Assembly: GCF_000276665.1 (NCBI RefSeq)
Contig: NW_004955438.1
Coordinates: 9,334,971 to 9,398,970, forward strand
Direction: 5' to 3'
Length of the DNA: 64,000 bases
DNA from: Chinchilla lanigera
Lineage: Eukaryota > Chordata > Mammalia > Rodentia > Chinchillidae
Part shown: positions 24,896 to 36,503 of the stretch, piece by piece
Position numbering within the stretch: position 1 is the first letter of the stretch
How the letters are laid out: each line of letters opens with the position of its first letter
Notes under the pieces: generated by a model
The model's input: only the letters and a program-made list of their open reading frames with translations
Databases searched by the model: none
What the model was told of the DNA's origin: nothing
Program-made: the position numbers and the translations under genes

Positions 24896-27800
24896 GACAA
24901 AATGAGATTTCTCCAATTTTAAAACTTCTATATTTTCTTTGAGTTTTATTAAAAGATGGAATATTGACCATGCAACTAGTTCAGTTTTCTGCCATCTCTC
25001 ATACCAACTGCCCTACTTTCCCTCTGGGAAAGCATTCAGAAAAATCTGCTATCTTCTCACCATGCCAGAAAGAAGCAGTCTTTGGTTATTAAATGAATTG
25101 TAGCATTGTGGGCAATTAGAATCAACAGACACTCCAAGGAAACAAGCTTAAATTAATTTACATGCCCTGCGTTTTGCACATTACATCCAGAATGTTCATT
25201 ATGATGATAGTAGAATCAACATGCATTTACCTAGGCCTTCATAATTTTTCTATGGCTTTTTGTGTTTGTGTATACATTGATAATATTCTATTTAGGTCAA
25301 ACAGTATATTGGAGAAAACGAAAAATGAAGTAGGAAATCAGATATTTGCTCTCACATGATGTAAGTATACAATTTCTAACCTGCACACGCAGTTTAGTAT
25401 CACACATCACATGCACAGGTTTAGTGTGCTAATATGATAAGAACGATATAAAATAGCTCAGGAATATAATAATCTGATGATTATTCAATCTGTGGTTAAA
25501 TCTTCCATAATTCCTTTATGTCTCCATTAACAATGTAGTTTAGATCATCTCAAAGCTAAATCTTATTGTTTTTATCTGGAGGTATGTAAGAATTTTTGAG
25601 TGCCTTGGATCTTTCAATTCTTAATTTTGTGAATAGTTTTGATCTAAACATTACTATTGTCTCAGCTTTTCTCTTCTGATCTCCTTTAATTTCTTCTGCA
25701 CAGACTATTTAGACTTGTTTTTCTAACTTTTTTATTTTTCAACATACTCTTTCCTCTATTACCATATGATAGACAAGAAAAATAAAGCGTATTAAATGAA
25801 TGATGTCTCCAGTAAACTCAACTCAGCAGAGGAAATATCATTTGTATCTAATCAACAATCACTTATTGATATTCTTTGCTGTGTAATGAAATATATTACT
25901 AAAATAAAAGGAAATATTTACAATTATCTGCTGGATTGAAATTAACCTGATTCCCATTTTATTTCTGTCTCTTTAAAAATCATAATTTTAGTGATTGCTT
26001 TGTAATTTTCTCCCTCTGTTAGAATCTGTCTAATCAGTAAAGTTTTTAAAATATTTATCATTTCTATTAGACATTTGAAGCATTCATCTTTATCCCCCTG
26101 AGAAGTATTGGTTAAAACTGCTCTTTTTCTTTCTAGATTTATTTGTTTTAAGGTCCTGTGAGACAAAATGAACTCTGTAAGTTTTAGGATCCCTATTTTG
26201 AAAAATTGTTGACACTGTACTTGATGGTCTACTTACTGAAGCCAGGATTTGTGGCGGATCCAGGTCTGTATATTTAACCTACATGATTAAGAAACTGATT
26301 ATGACATGTTAACAAGTATTTGGAAGATGGAAGTCATCAAATCTCATGAGCTTAAATGTAGGGGAAATTTCACTATCTGAATGTACTACACACTACTTTC
26401 AGAAAGCAAAGAAATATTACTTTTCCAAACCATGTCAGTCTTCCACAGTGCATCATAATGGGAAAAAAAAGAATGAATCTTTTTTTATTACCAACACAAC
26501 CGTGTATCTCAGTCAATCCATGTTAAACAGAAAGATCTAAAGAATATTATATGAAAGGGAATATGAAATTCTCCAGGCAACTTTAAAATAGAGAATTTTA
26601 AGCCTGCTGCTGCTTATCTATTGCATTGTAAATCCCGTTTTTTTCTCCTAATGGTCTCTGGAAATGTTTTGTAATGAGAAACAGATTCTGGTAATCCACA
26701 TTGTGATCAAATTACTTTTGTCAGTATCTTTCATTTAGCAATTATTAAATATATAAAGCCTAATTTGATATGAAAAAATGTTCATTTCTAAGCCACCCTG
26801 ATTGTCAACTGTCAGTGACTGATATGGAATGACTCATTGTGCGAACACAATTACAATCTTGAAATACTAATGGAGGAGTGCATAAATGGAATTCAAGGGG
26901 TTTTCAGATCCATTAAGTACACTAAAGCTTACTTATAATGTGCCCACACTCAACGCTTTTCTATATAAAAAGTGAAATAACTGAAAATTGGAAACTCCTG
27001 ACCAATGGCCCAGAAAGTAGTATTTCCTACCTTTAGAAAATTTTTCTCTCTTCTTCATTCACTGCCTTTCAAAATGCTGATATAAATTAATCTATTTCCA
27101 ACCTCTTCATGTCTTTCTGTACAGAGGGAATGTATTTTAACAGTCCTAAGCCTGCAATAAAACTTAGTCTGCTAGAAATGGAGAACAATAAGGTAAAACC
27201 CACAATATATGGGACCTTTTACCTTCCATCAACCTTGGGGCTAACAGTCTTATGTCTAAAATTTCTGTCGAGACCACAAAGATTGGAAAATAACAGAGAT
27301 CGTGGCCCCATAGATTTTGAAGAGAGGTGATCTATTTTTCATGGCTGACTTAGTCAAAGATACCAAAGTCAGTCCAGGGACTCTTCGTCTTTGTCAACTA
27401 CCTTTAGCTCTCCAAAAGAGAAAAGTAAAATTTAAAGCAATGCGGTGGGTAGTCAACACGATAATGACTGAGCAACAGGCCTAACGGTTGCTCTTTCTAT
27501 TCTCCTCTCAGTGGAAGACAGAATGCAGTGCTGTAAGTGCTTAGATCATCATTTTGCCGATGTTTCTCTTTTAGAAGTTCAGAAGAAAGATGTAACAGGC
27601 TGTTCGATTACCTAACCATCTACCACCCACAAGTCCAGTTGTACACACATAAAATCTTCCCATGAAGTGAGATTTAGTATGTTTGTGGTAATTCTAAGTT
27701 TTTTTTTTTTAAGTATTAAGATATGCCTACTGACTGCTTTCTTACCTAAGCCCAATAAAGCAATGAATTGGTTTTAATGTGGTTTTTAAATAAACTATGC

Positions 27801-28004
27801 TCTAGTGTCCCTTCAGATCATATGAATATTTTGTCTTTTTAAAAAATAAATTTAAAATGTAAATAGGGACAGGTTATTTTCTATTCCTCTTGTTCATCTT
27901 CCCACTTTAAAATATTTGTGACAATAAAAGAAAATTTCGCTGAAAATAAATAACACACTATTACAAAATTAAGTAGGAAACATTTATTGTATTATTTTCT
28001 GGTA

Positions 28005-28006
<2 letters not shown>
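24896..28006. other. AT-rich unique stretch
   Basis: No gene or named repeat was recognised. Open frames at 25162-25359, 25942-26166, 26346-26540 and 27109-27330 are short, and none resembles a known protein. Confidence 0.4.

Positions 28007-28040
<34 letters not shown>
28007..28040. repeat. (GT)n microsatellite
   Basis: About 17 uninterrupted GT units. Confidence 0.98.
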
Positions 28041-28042
<2 letters not shown>

Positions 28043-28622
28043 TGTGATAAATACTAAGGATCTAGGTACATTCATCAAATTACATTTAAAGTTTATTTTT
28101 ATAGAAATGGAATCTGCAGTATTCAGCACCGCCTATTACAAATAGTATAAATTACTAAGGATAAAAGTAAACTTTCAGAAGTCTCAAACTTCTTGCCACA
28201 TTAGAAATCACATTTACAAGGGAAAAATGTTTAAAGGATCACCATTACTGATATGATTACAATTCCTCTTATCAAATCATCTAGGAGAAAAATATGTCAG
28301 AATTCAAGTTTAGAATTTTCCAGTAAATGAGGATATGATAAATGCCTGGCCGGCCCTCAGTCACCTGGATAGTCACTGTGTGTCAGTCTATGTATAAAAA
28401 TATAGAGCATCTCTTGCTGGTTATTGAATTTCCGGTTGCTTTTATTATAGTATCCGTGGTGTTTCAAGTGTTTCTCTGAAACTATACTGACTATATTAAT
28501 TTCTTGACCACTGTTATCTCATTTACTACCATGGAAGAGTTTTTTCACTATTGAAATACATAATTTCTTTTTGCCTATCTAAGCAATAATGAATATAGGC
28601 TTGGTCAGAAAGAATTAATATT

Positions 28623-28774
28623 GGGGCTGGGGATTTAGCTCAGCGGCAAAAGNNNNNNNNNNNNNNNNNNNNNNNNNNNNNNNNNNNNNNNNNNNNNNNN
28701 NNNNNNNNNNNNNNNNNNNNNNNNNNNNNNNNNNNNNNNNNNNNNNNNNNNNNNNNNNNNNNNNNNNAAAAACC
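28623..28774 (+). mobile_element. Young ID-like SINE containing an assembly gap
   Basis: The first 30 bases (ggggctggggatttagctca, then gcggcaaaag) are identical to the young SINE at 54910. N runs from 28653 to 28767. The sequence resumes with aaaaacc, then the duplication gaaagaattaatattg at 28775-28790, matching 28608-28623. The gap therefore replaces the SINE's middle and tail. Confidence 0.93.
28653..28767. other. Assembly gap, 115 N
   Basis: There are 115 consecutive undetermined bases. By comparison with the 98-base SINE at 54910, only about 61 missing bases would be expected. The gap size may be estimated rather than measured. Confidence 0.99.
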
Positions 28775-28790
28775 GAAAGAATTAATATTG

Positions 28791-30159
28791 TCTTATGCAG
28801 AAGAACTTGAAGATTGTCTTATGCATTGAAGAACTTCAAGACGATTGCTCTATATTCTTCTGTATTTAACCTTGCCAATATCTCCATTCGAAAATAACTT
28901 ATCACTAAGGTAACACTTTTGACTTATTTTTCCCCTGCAAAGATTTTTTTCCACTCATTTTCTTTGAACTGCACTGTGTGATTCTTGGTGAGATCCGCAG
29001 GGCTTCGGGGGGTTCAAAGTTGATAGACACAGTTTGAATTCCTTCTTGTTCACCACCTTTGCCTTTGTTGTTGCTCTGCCTTGAGGGATCTGAGATGTAC
29101 ACATATATATTATGCGTTAGAAAAAAGAAACAGTGATAGATATGAGCAAGCTAAATAGTCATCTTGAAAATTATTTTCTGGAGGTTAACACTAAAATATT
29201 CATTTTGGAATATCGACCTTTTATCAACCACAGAAGATTAAGAAGTTTGAGACAAAACATAGCTATACCTGTCTATATTTATATCTGGAATATAAGTCTA
29301 CATCATGTTTGTTGTACATGTTTTTCCCTTTCTGTACTCATTGATCTTGAAAAGTTTCTAACCTCAATGTTTTTTGTATGAGTTAAAGTGTTAATGAGTG
29401 AATGTACAGTTCTGAGCAGTATAGTTCAGTAAATGCACTCACATACTTGGGAGGCTGATAATAGTCTTAATAGTTGTAATATAATAATGGAAGTACGAAA
29501 AGGAGTAGTGAAAGTGGAATAAAATATATGAAACATCTGAGGCCTCTGTACAATAAAAGGTAACATCTCTCATGAGGCTTGACAGAACTCCTTCCTCCAG
29601 AGTTCTAACACTTAGCAACCTATGACTCCTGGTATTCACGACCTCACCTGATATTGGACCTGCAGGACCACATAGTTCATAGTCAGAGACTTCACCGTGT
29701 GTGCAATGGAGATCATGGTCTACGACTAAAGCAACTTTCTACAATCCACTGTGGGATAAATAAAGTTCAACTTGGTATTTTCTTTCTTTGGTAATGAACG
29801 TGGCCTGTTCAACTCACTGAGAACAGCCCTGGAATATCTCCATCCACATGGTAACTGCAGCCTTTTAAAAACAGTCGCAGGTAATAGCAAACATCTGGAC
29901 AGGGATCAGGTCCAGAGAAAGAGCTAGCACCGAGGTCCTGGGTAGATAAGCATAGCCACCAAAGGACAAAGGAGAGAGCTCAACAGGAAGGTGTATGGCT
30001 TGACCTGCTGATCATTGGGAAGAAAGGGGTAGGCTAAAATAAGGAGAAAAAAATGGAAGAAAATGCAAAACTACTTGAAAAGACTTAAAATTTGTTAGGA
30101 AACTCCACATTTTAAAAATATGTAAGGAATCTATTAATCTATTATCTTACTGAGCTTTC
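28791..30159. other. Unannotated stretch
   Basis: The word attgtcttatgca occurs twice, near 28786 and 28813, in a small imperfect tandem. The part from 29560 to 30050 is less AT-rich and could be an old LTR that I cannot name. No gene was recognised. Confidence 0.35.
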
Positions 30160-30292
30160 TTTATTTTACATTTTGAAACAGAGTCTTTTTAGGTTGGTAA
30201 GTTGCCCAGGCTAGGCTCCAACTTGTGATCCTCCTGCCTTAGCCTACCAGAGTGCAAGCATTACAGGCACACACCACCACCAGTGATCAGTG
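30160..30292 (-). mobile_element. Old B1-type SINE, antisense
   Basis: The words agttgcccaggctaggctcc, gtgatcctcctgccttagcc, gagtgcaagcattacaggca and cacaccaccacc are in antisense B1 order. The copy is diverged and has no clear tail. Confidence 0.8.
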
Positions 30293-31735
30293 TATGAATC
30301 TGTGTGGAAATGAATATCATCTGCCAATGATATAGTTAGTAGTTTGGTCACAAAAAATAGACTATGTATCGCTCAAATAATATCATGTGCCCACAGTTTT
30401 CTGTGTTCTTTAAAAAATATTCATAGTGTATAAACACAAATGTACCTTTCCAAAGAGAAAGCAAAGTTAAGTGATATAAAAATTTAGAATTGTGTCAAAT
30501 ATTAAGAGATTCTGCTCTGTTGGAGCTGTTTAAGGACATTTGTCAATATCCCTAAGGACATTAGTCAATATTCCTACTTTTTTTTTTCAAGGAGGATTGG
30601 GAAGTTTAAGAGTAACAAGATGAAAAAAAAAAAGAGTAACAAGATAGACTTCACATATTTCAATATGAAGAGTAGCACCTTAGATTCCATATTTGCATAG
30701 CTTGAAATGAGACTTTAATTGAAGTGTCAGAAATTATTCAGCTGTTTTTCTTTAAGTGAAACTTTTTATTCTCTTGTGCAATTATTAATTTCAATGATTA
30801 TTGTTGATATTTCTGAACACCAAGCACTCTTCGTGTTGCTGTTAATTCAGAAATAAATTAAAAAGACAAATTTTGATGGTTACTTAGTTTCTATATCTTG
30901 GTGAGGGGACAGAGAGACACAGAGAGACACAAAGAGACAGAGTGACAGACACAGAGTGAGCAAGTGTATCACAGTAATGGTGGAAGACATATACCATGAA
31001 TAATTAGGAAAGAATAATTAGGAAAGATTTCTCTGAAGAGATATTTCCTGAGACATTCCAGTGATGTAAAAGATCAGCCACGTGAGGGAATGAGGGGAAG
31101 ATCTGTATCAAAGCTGTAGGGAGAGTCAGTATACATATTTTGAAGTAGAATTTTCAGTAGGGTTACTTGGTAGGTTGAAGTAAGTGCTAAAAATTTGTCT
31201 GGATAAGGAATCAAGCAAAAACACCATTTAATTTTACTTTTTGTTTGAACTGTACATATATGGTCCAAAAATTCACCTGTACTCCAAACTACCAAAGGAA
31301 AAAAAATCCTTTCATTTTGTAGCCAAAGAAAAACTTGTACAGACTGATGTGCATCAAAAGAGTAAAGTCTAGAATTACCTACTTAAATTAATCAAGTACC
31401 TGAAAAATGTAAATGTCATAGGATCAAAGGAAAGTATCTACTCTAATTATTTTTTCAGTATTTATCAATGTAGGGAAATTGGCTTATATAAAATAATAAT
31501 GGAAGAATGGAGACTAGAAGACATTCTCCAGAAGTGAAAATATATTTGGGAGAACTAAAGATTAATTTCTTTTGCTAGAGGGTAACTGTTAAGAAGTCTG
31601 AGCTTTAATTCAGCCATCTTCTTCATTACACAGGACGAAACAACATAAGCGCCCATTATGACACTGAATAATACGCCACTTGTGAATATAATATAATTAG
31701 TACTCAAATATGTGTCATTGTAACTATTTGAAAAT
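30293..31735. other. AT-rich stretch with small direct repeats
   Basis: A 22-base tandem duplication lies at 30531-30574, and aagagtaacaagat is repeated at 30608-30621 and 30632-30645. A GACAGA-type simple repeat lies near 30905-30960. No gene was seen. Confidence 0.5.
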
Positions 31736-31880
31736 ATTGTATCAATTGTTTATAATGTTTCTAAAGGACCAGACCCATTATTGTAACTTTAGTGATGAGG
31801 AAACCAAAGCTGAGAAACTTATAAGACTTAATCTCCCGCAAGCAAGTATTTGTATTTTGACAACACGTGTGAAGATCTAT
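31736..31880 (-). mobile_element. MIR fragment, antisense
   Basis: The phrase gtgatgaggaaaccaaagct, then gagaaacttataagactta, is a decayed form of the antisense MIR block. Confidence 0.6.
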
Positions 31881-32897
31881 TACAGATTTTCAGCATACAA
31901 CAAAGAAATAGTTTAACTTTCTTTAAAAAAAAAACAAAAACATAGTCTGGCATACAATAGAGACAAATATGCTAATAACTCTAAAGACAACATGGTGCCT
32001 TATAGATTCATGTGCACAGTGCCAGAAAGACCCGGATGAGGAAGTGATTGATATTACTTCAGGGTCAAGGACTGACAGGACTACACACAGCGTTCTGTAG
32101 AGAACATACCAATGGGACATCAAAGAAGAAGTAAAAGAAAAGGAAAAGGTAAGACAGTGTAAACTGAGTCATTATCACATGCCAAACTGTTTATTCAGTC
32201 TTCAGATAAACCTTGTTGGTAAAAATCAACGTCTCTGTAGATTAGCAAGCGAAGCCTGAAAAACATTAATGAGGCTTATTCTATCCTTGGTAACACCTTC
32301 ACTAAGATATGCATTTTGTATTTTTCGTTCTCCTGACCTGTAGGGCTCACTCATCTGCTTTCCATATCTCACTGGGTTGGACTCAGTGGCTGCATCACAG
32401 GGGATGAAGAGCTGCATGGGATGGGGTCTGGGCCAAGTCATTACTAAGGATGCTGCCTCAGCTGAGATGTACTTAATTGAATGATGATCACTTGGATCCC
32501 GCTCTCAAGGTTATAGCCATTTTTTCCAAAGAAAGTAAAAAGAAGGAATGTACCATGAATATATAAAATAATGACTTCTGTTAAATTTTTACTAATTATG
32601 GAATCATATATTTTTATTAAAAAAATCTGCCAGGTATCAGTCCACTAAGCTTCCAATCACCCACATATAGTGAGGAAAATAAAAAAAATTATTCAATTAA
32701 AAGGATAATTTTCTGTGAAATAGAATATAAAGTTTAATCACAAAATTCAAATCAATAGACACTATAGTTTCTCCACTGAAAAATTTTAGTTATTGCATAT
32801 GTTTAGTTATTGCAATCTAACACACAGAATTTTATATCAACAAACACAACTTTCCTGAGGCAGGTACTTCTGTAACTCAAAAGATAACCTGCACAAT
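31881..32897. other. Unannotated stretch
   Basis: The part from 32220 to 32510 is less AT-rich and holds a 71-codon minus-strand frame with no recognisable domain. The remainder is AT-rich. No gene was seen. Confidence 0.35.
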
Positions 32898-32914
32898 CTG
32901 AAAGTCTGTGTTTA

Positions 32915-33017
32915 TCTTTTTATTTTATTTTATTTTATTTTATTGGTACCGGGAATTAAACTCATGATCTCAGGCTTGTCAAGCAAGCATTTATGCCACT
33001 GAGCTATATCCCCGGCC
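32915..33017 (-). mobile_element. ID-like SINE, antisense, with (TTTTA)n tail
   Basis: A (TTTTA)n run, an A-tail derivative, precedes ttggtaccgggaattaaact and the tRNA-like body ending ctatatccccggccc. The target duplication ctgaaagtctgtgttta at 32898-32914 and ctgaaagtctgcgttta at 33018-33034 differs at one position. Confidence 0.93.
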
Positions 33018-33119
33018 CTGAAAGTCTGCGTTTACATCATAGCTGTTTCATTTCTAATCCACATGAATTTGTAAAACACAAGTTGTTTGGGTCTCAGACT
33101 ATGGTAATTAATGATACAT

Positions 33120-33300
33120 ATTTCAGAGTCACAGACATGAGTTATCACTCCAGCTCTGCTACTAGATAGGTAGCCATATTTTGGCCAAATTATTTCCCCT
33201 TTTGATGCCTCAGTTTCCTTATCAGAAAAGCAAACATAAGTACAGTTCCTATTGCACAGTGTTGTGGAATGAAATTATGTCAAATACTAAAAAGTGTTTG
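33120..33300 (+). mobile_element. MIR SINE, sense
   Basis: The order ctccagctctgctactagat, ccaaattatttcccc, tgcctcagtttccttatcag and a degraded downstream core matches MIR. A 94-codon frame beginning inside it is a chance frame. Confidence 0.8.
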
Positions 33301-34538
33301 AGTCATCTATTGACGAACAATGAAAATTTGCCAAGACAAGGTATAGACCTACATCTCTTTTGTAAGACAGTAACAAATGCTTTACAGCCAATGCAGAAGA
33401 GTAGTTATCTTCAAATAATGAAACCAAAGCCTGTCTTTTACAGAGAAAGCACAGATCATCATTAGAATTACTATTAAATTCATATAAATCCCATGTATTT
33501 AATATGCTAAGAGCAGTGAGGGAGGGAAGGTAGGAGTGCGAAGAGGGAAAGAAAAAAAAGACAAGGAAGGGAAGTGAAGAAGAAAAGAAAAATGAAGAAC
33601 AAGGGCTGTGAATAAATTTCATTTCTGCTATAGTAAGCCTAGTATAAGTGAAAGTGACTATAACAAAAATACACTTAATGTACAACACTTCACTTTTTAA
33701 AAAATATTTAAGACATAAATCAATTTGGTTAAAACCATAAAATAAGCATTAATATTGAGAAATTTTTAAGTTTCCTCAGAATTTTAAGTTTCCCCCGGGT
33801 TGAAGGAAGTATTTTTGTGTAAAAACTGTTTCTTCTAATCAAATTCCCCTAATCAATTAGATGTTGTATTGATAGTTATGACACCTAAGCCAAATGCTGT
33901 AATATAGGATAATATAAAGTTGAAATTAATTATCTTTTCTATTGTTCATTTTAATGTACTCACATGAACTGTGCAAAGCACTACTAAAGTAGAAGGTGTA
34001 TGTATAATTATGCTACTGATACTGATTTGGTCACAGTTAATTTCACCAAATGTGCTGGGCTAATCATAAGCATAAGACTTAATAATTAAAAGATTGACAA
34101 TCTAAGAATCATAGCTCTAGAACTTAGACATGTCAGCGTTTTATTCAGAAGATGCTTTCTTTAGAGATGCATTAATTAAATGCACAGAATTCAACTTAGA
34201 TCTTATTGGAAATCTTCCTAGATTTACAGGAATTAAATGGGAGTACAAAATGATTAAGTGTTGTGTACTGAGCCTATAAATATGTTGTGAACGAGAAAGA
34301 GTAATCACTCTCTTGGAGTTGAGAGTCCAGTGCCACTTTATGCAGGAGTAAGGAAAATTGTCTTCTCCGGAGAAATATAAGCGACTCACTCCATGGTCCT
34401 CCGCATTGCATCCACTCAGAATGAAGCCATCGTGTGCACAAAAGAGGAATAATGAATCTAAATGTGTGCACAGTCTGGGAGTGTGTAGTGCTGATATTTA
34501 TATCAGCTTTTTTCATCATTTGTTTTGCCCAGGCAGGA

Positions 34539-34540
<2 letters not shown>
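33301..34540. other. AT-rich unique stretch
   Basis: A purine-rich run near 33510-33605 yields a long serine- and phenylalanine-rich frame on the minus strand, which is a composition artefact. No gene was seen. Confidence 0.4.
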
Positions 34541-34579
<39 letters not shown>

Positions 34580-34582
34580 CGT
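34541..34582. repeat. (GT)n(GC)n microsatellite
   Basis: About 15 GT units run into about five GC units, alternating purine and pyrimidine throughout. Confidence 0.98.
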
Positions 34583-35011
34583 ATGTGTTACTATAACAAT
34601 ACGATAAGTTATTTCACACATAGATGTACACGAAAATGAAAGAATCTAAGGAAAAAGTCATGATGAAGCCAGCTACAGAAACTGGGACACACAGGGTTCA
34701 GATTCCCAGAAAATGAGATAGTTTTGTAGTGGCTGAACGAAACATGGAAAAGTATAGGTATAGAGAGAAAAGGTTTCCCGAACCATGCTAGGGTCATGAG
34801 GATTGGGAGAGGAAAACAGGTTTGGAATGACTTGCCTCCTCCCCAGTGTTCTCATTTGTGATCCAGTTGGGCAATTGATTATGTGACTATTTAACTGTGG
34901 ACAATGTACGCAAGTCACTAAAGACAGCGCTGCTGCAAATTTCTTCTGCACAGGAGTTGCTAGCCCTTCTCAGATATTTTGAAAGTACGATTAATTAAAA
35001 CATCCCCAAGA

Positions 35012-35131
35012 GGGGCTGGGGATTTAGCTCAGCGGCAAAGTGCCTGCCTGGCAAGCGCAAGGTCGTGAGTTCGGTTCCCGGTACCGGAGAAAAACAAAAA
35101 ACAAACAAAAAAAAAATTAAAAATAAAAAAT
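35012..35131 (+). mobile_element. Young ID-like SINE, sense
   Basis: The 5' end, the box-A-like tagctcagcgg, the box-B-like gagttcggttcc and the 3' ggtaccggagaaaaac are all present and close to the other young copies. A 13-base duplication (aaaacatccccaa) lies at 34997-35009 and 35132-35144. The tail is a long mixed A-rich run. Confidence 0.96.
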
Positions 35132-35144
35132 AAAACATCCCCAA

Positions 35145-36056
35145 CACAATATATGCACTTGCTCAGACTAGGGAGATAGGCACATCTCTCCCCTTCTTCA
35201 TTTCCTAATAAAAGGAATTAAAATATAAAGAGTGACTATATTGTAGAATATTGATAGCAGTAGGACTTCATGTATCAAATCATAAACATGTATGTAAAAT
35301 ATAATACAAAGTTTTAGCTTGAGAAAATAGTCAATATATTTTGTGCTTATATTTGCTTATTGGTGGTATTGAACTGATTCTCATTTATGAGGGACAGAGG
35401 AAAATATCACATTTAAAAAGCTGACTCACATTACATGTGTATCAGGGTCATGTTTGATTGTAGAAATGCTTCTCCGACGTATTAGACCCTAATTCCTGAT
35501 ATAGAGTTGCATTTAATAGATTTTTTAAATGAATACATAGATGGGAAATTGAAAGCTATTTGTCTTTTCTAAAAATGAATCGAGTCCAGTTTCTCTACCT
35601 AATCTCCTTTATAGGAAATTCATTCCCAATACAAAGGTCCTCCTATCAATTTATAAGGGGACAGTCGAGGCAAAGGGGAAAGAAATTTGGAAAGCAAGGA
35701 GAAACCTGGAGTGAGAAAGAAGAGGAAACCCTGCCTGTGATGGACGGTAACATGGCTACAAAGCTGGACTGAGTTGCTCACCAAAAATATGTTTAATTGT
35801 GGAAGGTGAGGTTTCGTGAAGTGTGTAGCTTGGGTGAATACCTTTATGGATGTCCTTCTATATTTCAATTCTCACCATCTCCCCAGACAAAGGGAAAGTC
35901 CTTCATGAGTAATAAAATTATTTTTAAAATAATGAGCCAATTTTAGTAACAAACTCACTGTTCCCTGCTTTGAATAAAGAAATATTGGCCCTAATTTTTA
36001 ATTGTACAGTGGGATGCAAAGAATGGCTATTCTGCAGACACTTAAAATCAGGTAGT
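35145..36056. other. Unannotated stretch
   Basis: Overlapping frames at 35560-35772 (+) and 35620-35868 (-) match nothing I know. No gene was recognised. Confidence 0.4.
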
Positions 36057-36155
36057 TCTCTCTCTCCATTTTTCCCTCTCTCTCTCTCTCTCCCTTTCTC
36101 CCCCCCTCTCTCTGTCTCTCTTTCTGTCCCCCCCCCTCTCTCTCTCTCCTTCTCT
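36057..36155. repeat. (TC)n / C-run polypyrimidine tract
   Basis: Mixed TC dinucleotides with two C runs. It produces arginine/glutamate-rich frames on the minus strand that are artefacts. Confidence 0.95.
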
Positions 36156-36393
36156 AACTGCAATGGTTGGCCTGGGCTACCTTTTCCTCAATTGGATATT
36201 GCCAGTGCTTACAGTCATTTAGTTATCATAGCAATAAAACACTGCTGATATCTACTGGGTAGAGGTCAGGGATATTGCTACATCTCATACAAGGTACAGG
36301 AGTGCTCTGAGAAAAAAAGAATTTCTGAGACTAAATGTTAAAGGAATTCAGGATGAGAAATTCAGGATTGTACAGTAAAAGAGCTCATGGTAA

Positions 36394-36491
36394 GGCTGGG
36401 CATGGTGGTGCATGCTTGTAATCTCAGCTTTTGAAAGGATGAGGCAGGAGGGTGGCCATATATAGGGAGACTCTGTTTCAGCCAAAAAAAT
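36394..36491 (+). mobile_element. Short B1-type SINE, sense
   Basis: The order ggctgggcatggtggtgcat, gcttgtaatctcagcttt, gatgaggcaggagg and gactctgtttcagcc with an A-run is a B1 copy lacking part of its body. The 12-base duplication agctcatggtaa / agctcatgataa lies at 36382-36393 and 36492-36503. Confidence 0.92.
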
Positions 36492-36503
36492 AGCTCATGA
36501 TAA

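Noticed and set aside
33287..33688. 133-codon minus-strand frame
   Set aside because: Driven by a purine-rich run that reads as Ser/Phe; no known domain.
35012..35085. tRNA-like sequence with box-A and box-B words
   Set aside because: It is the body of a SINE with an A-tail and target duplication, not a tRNA gene.
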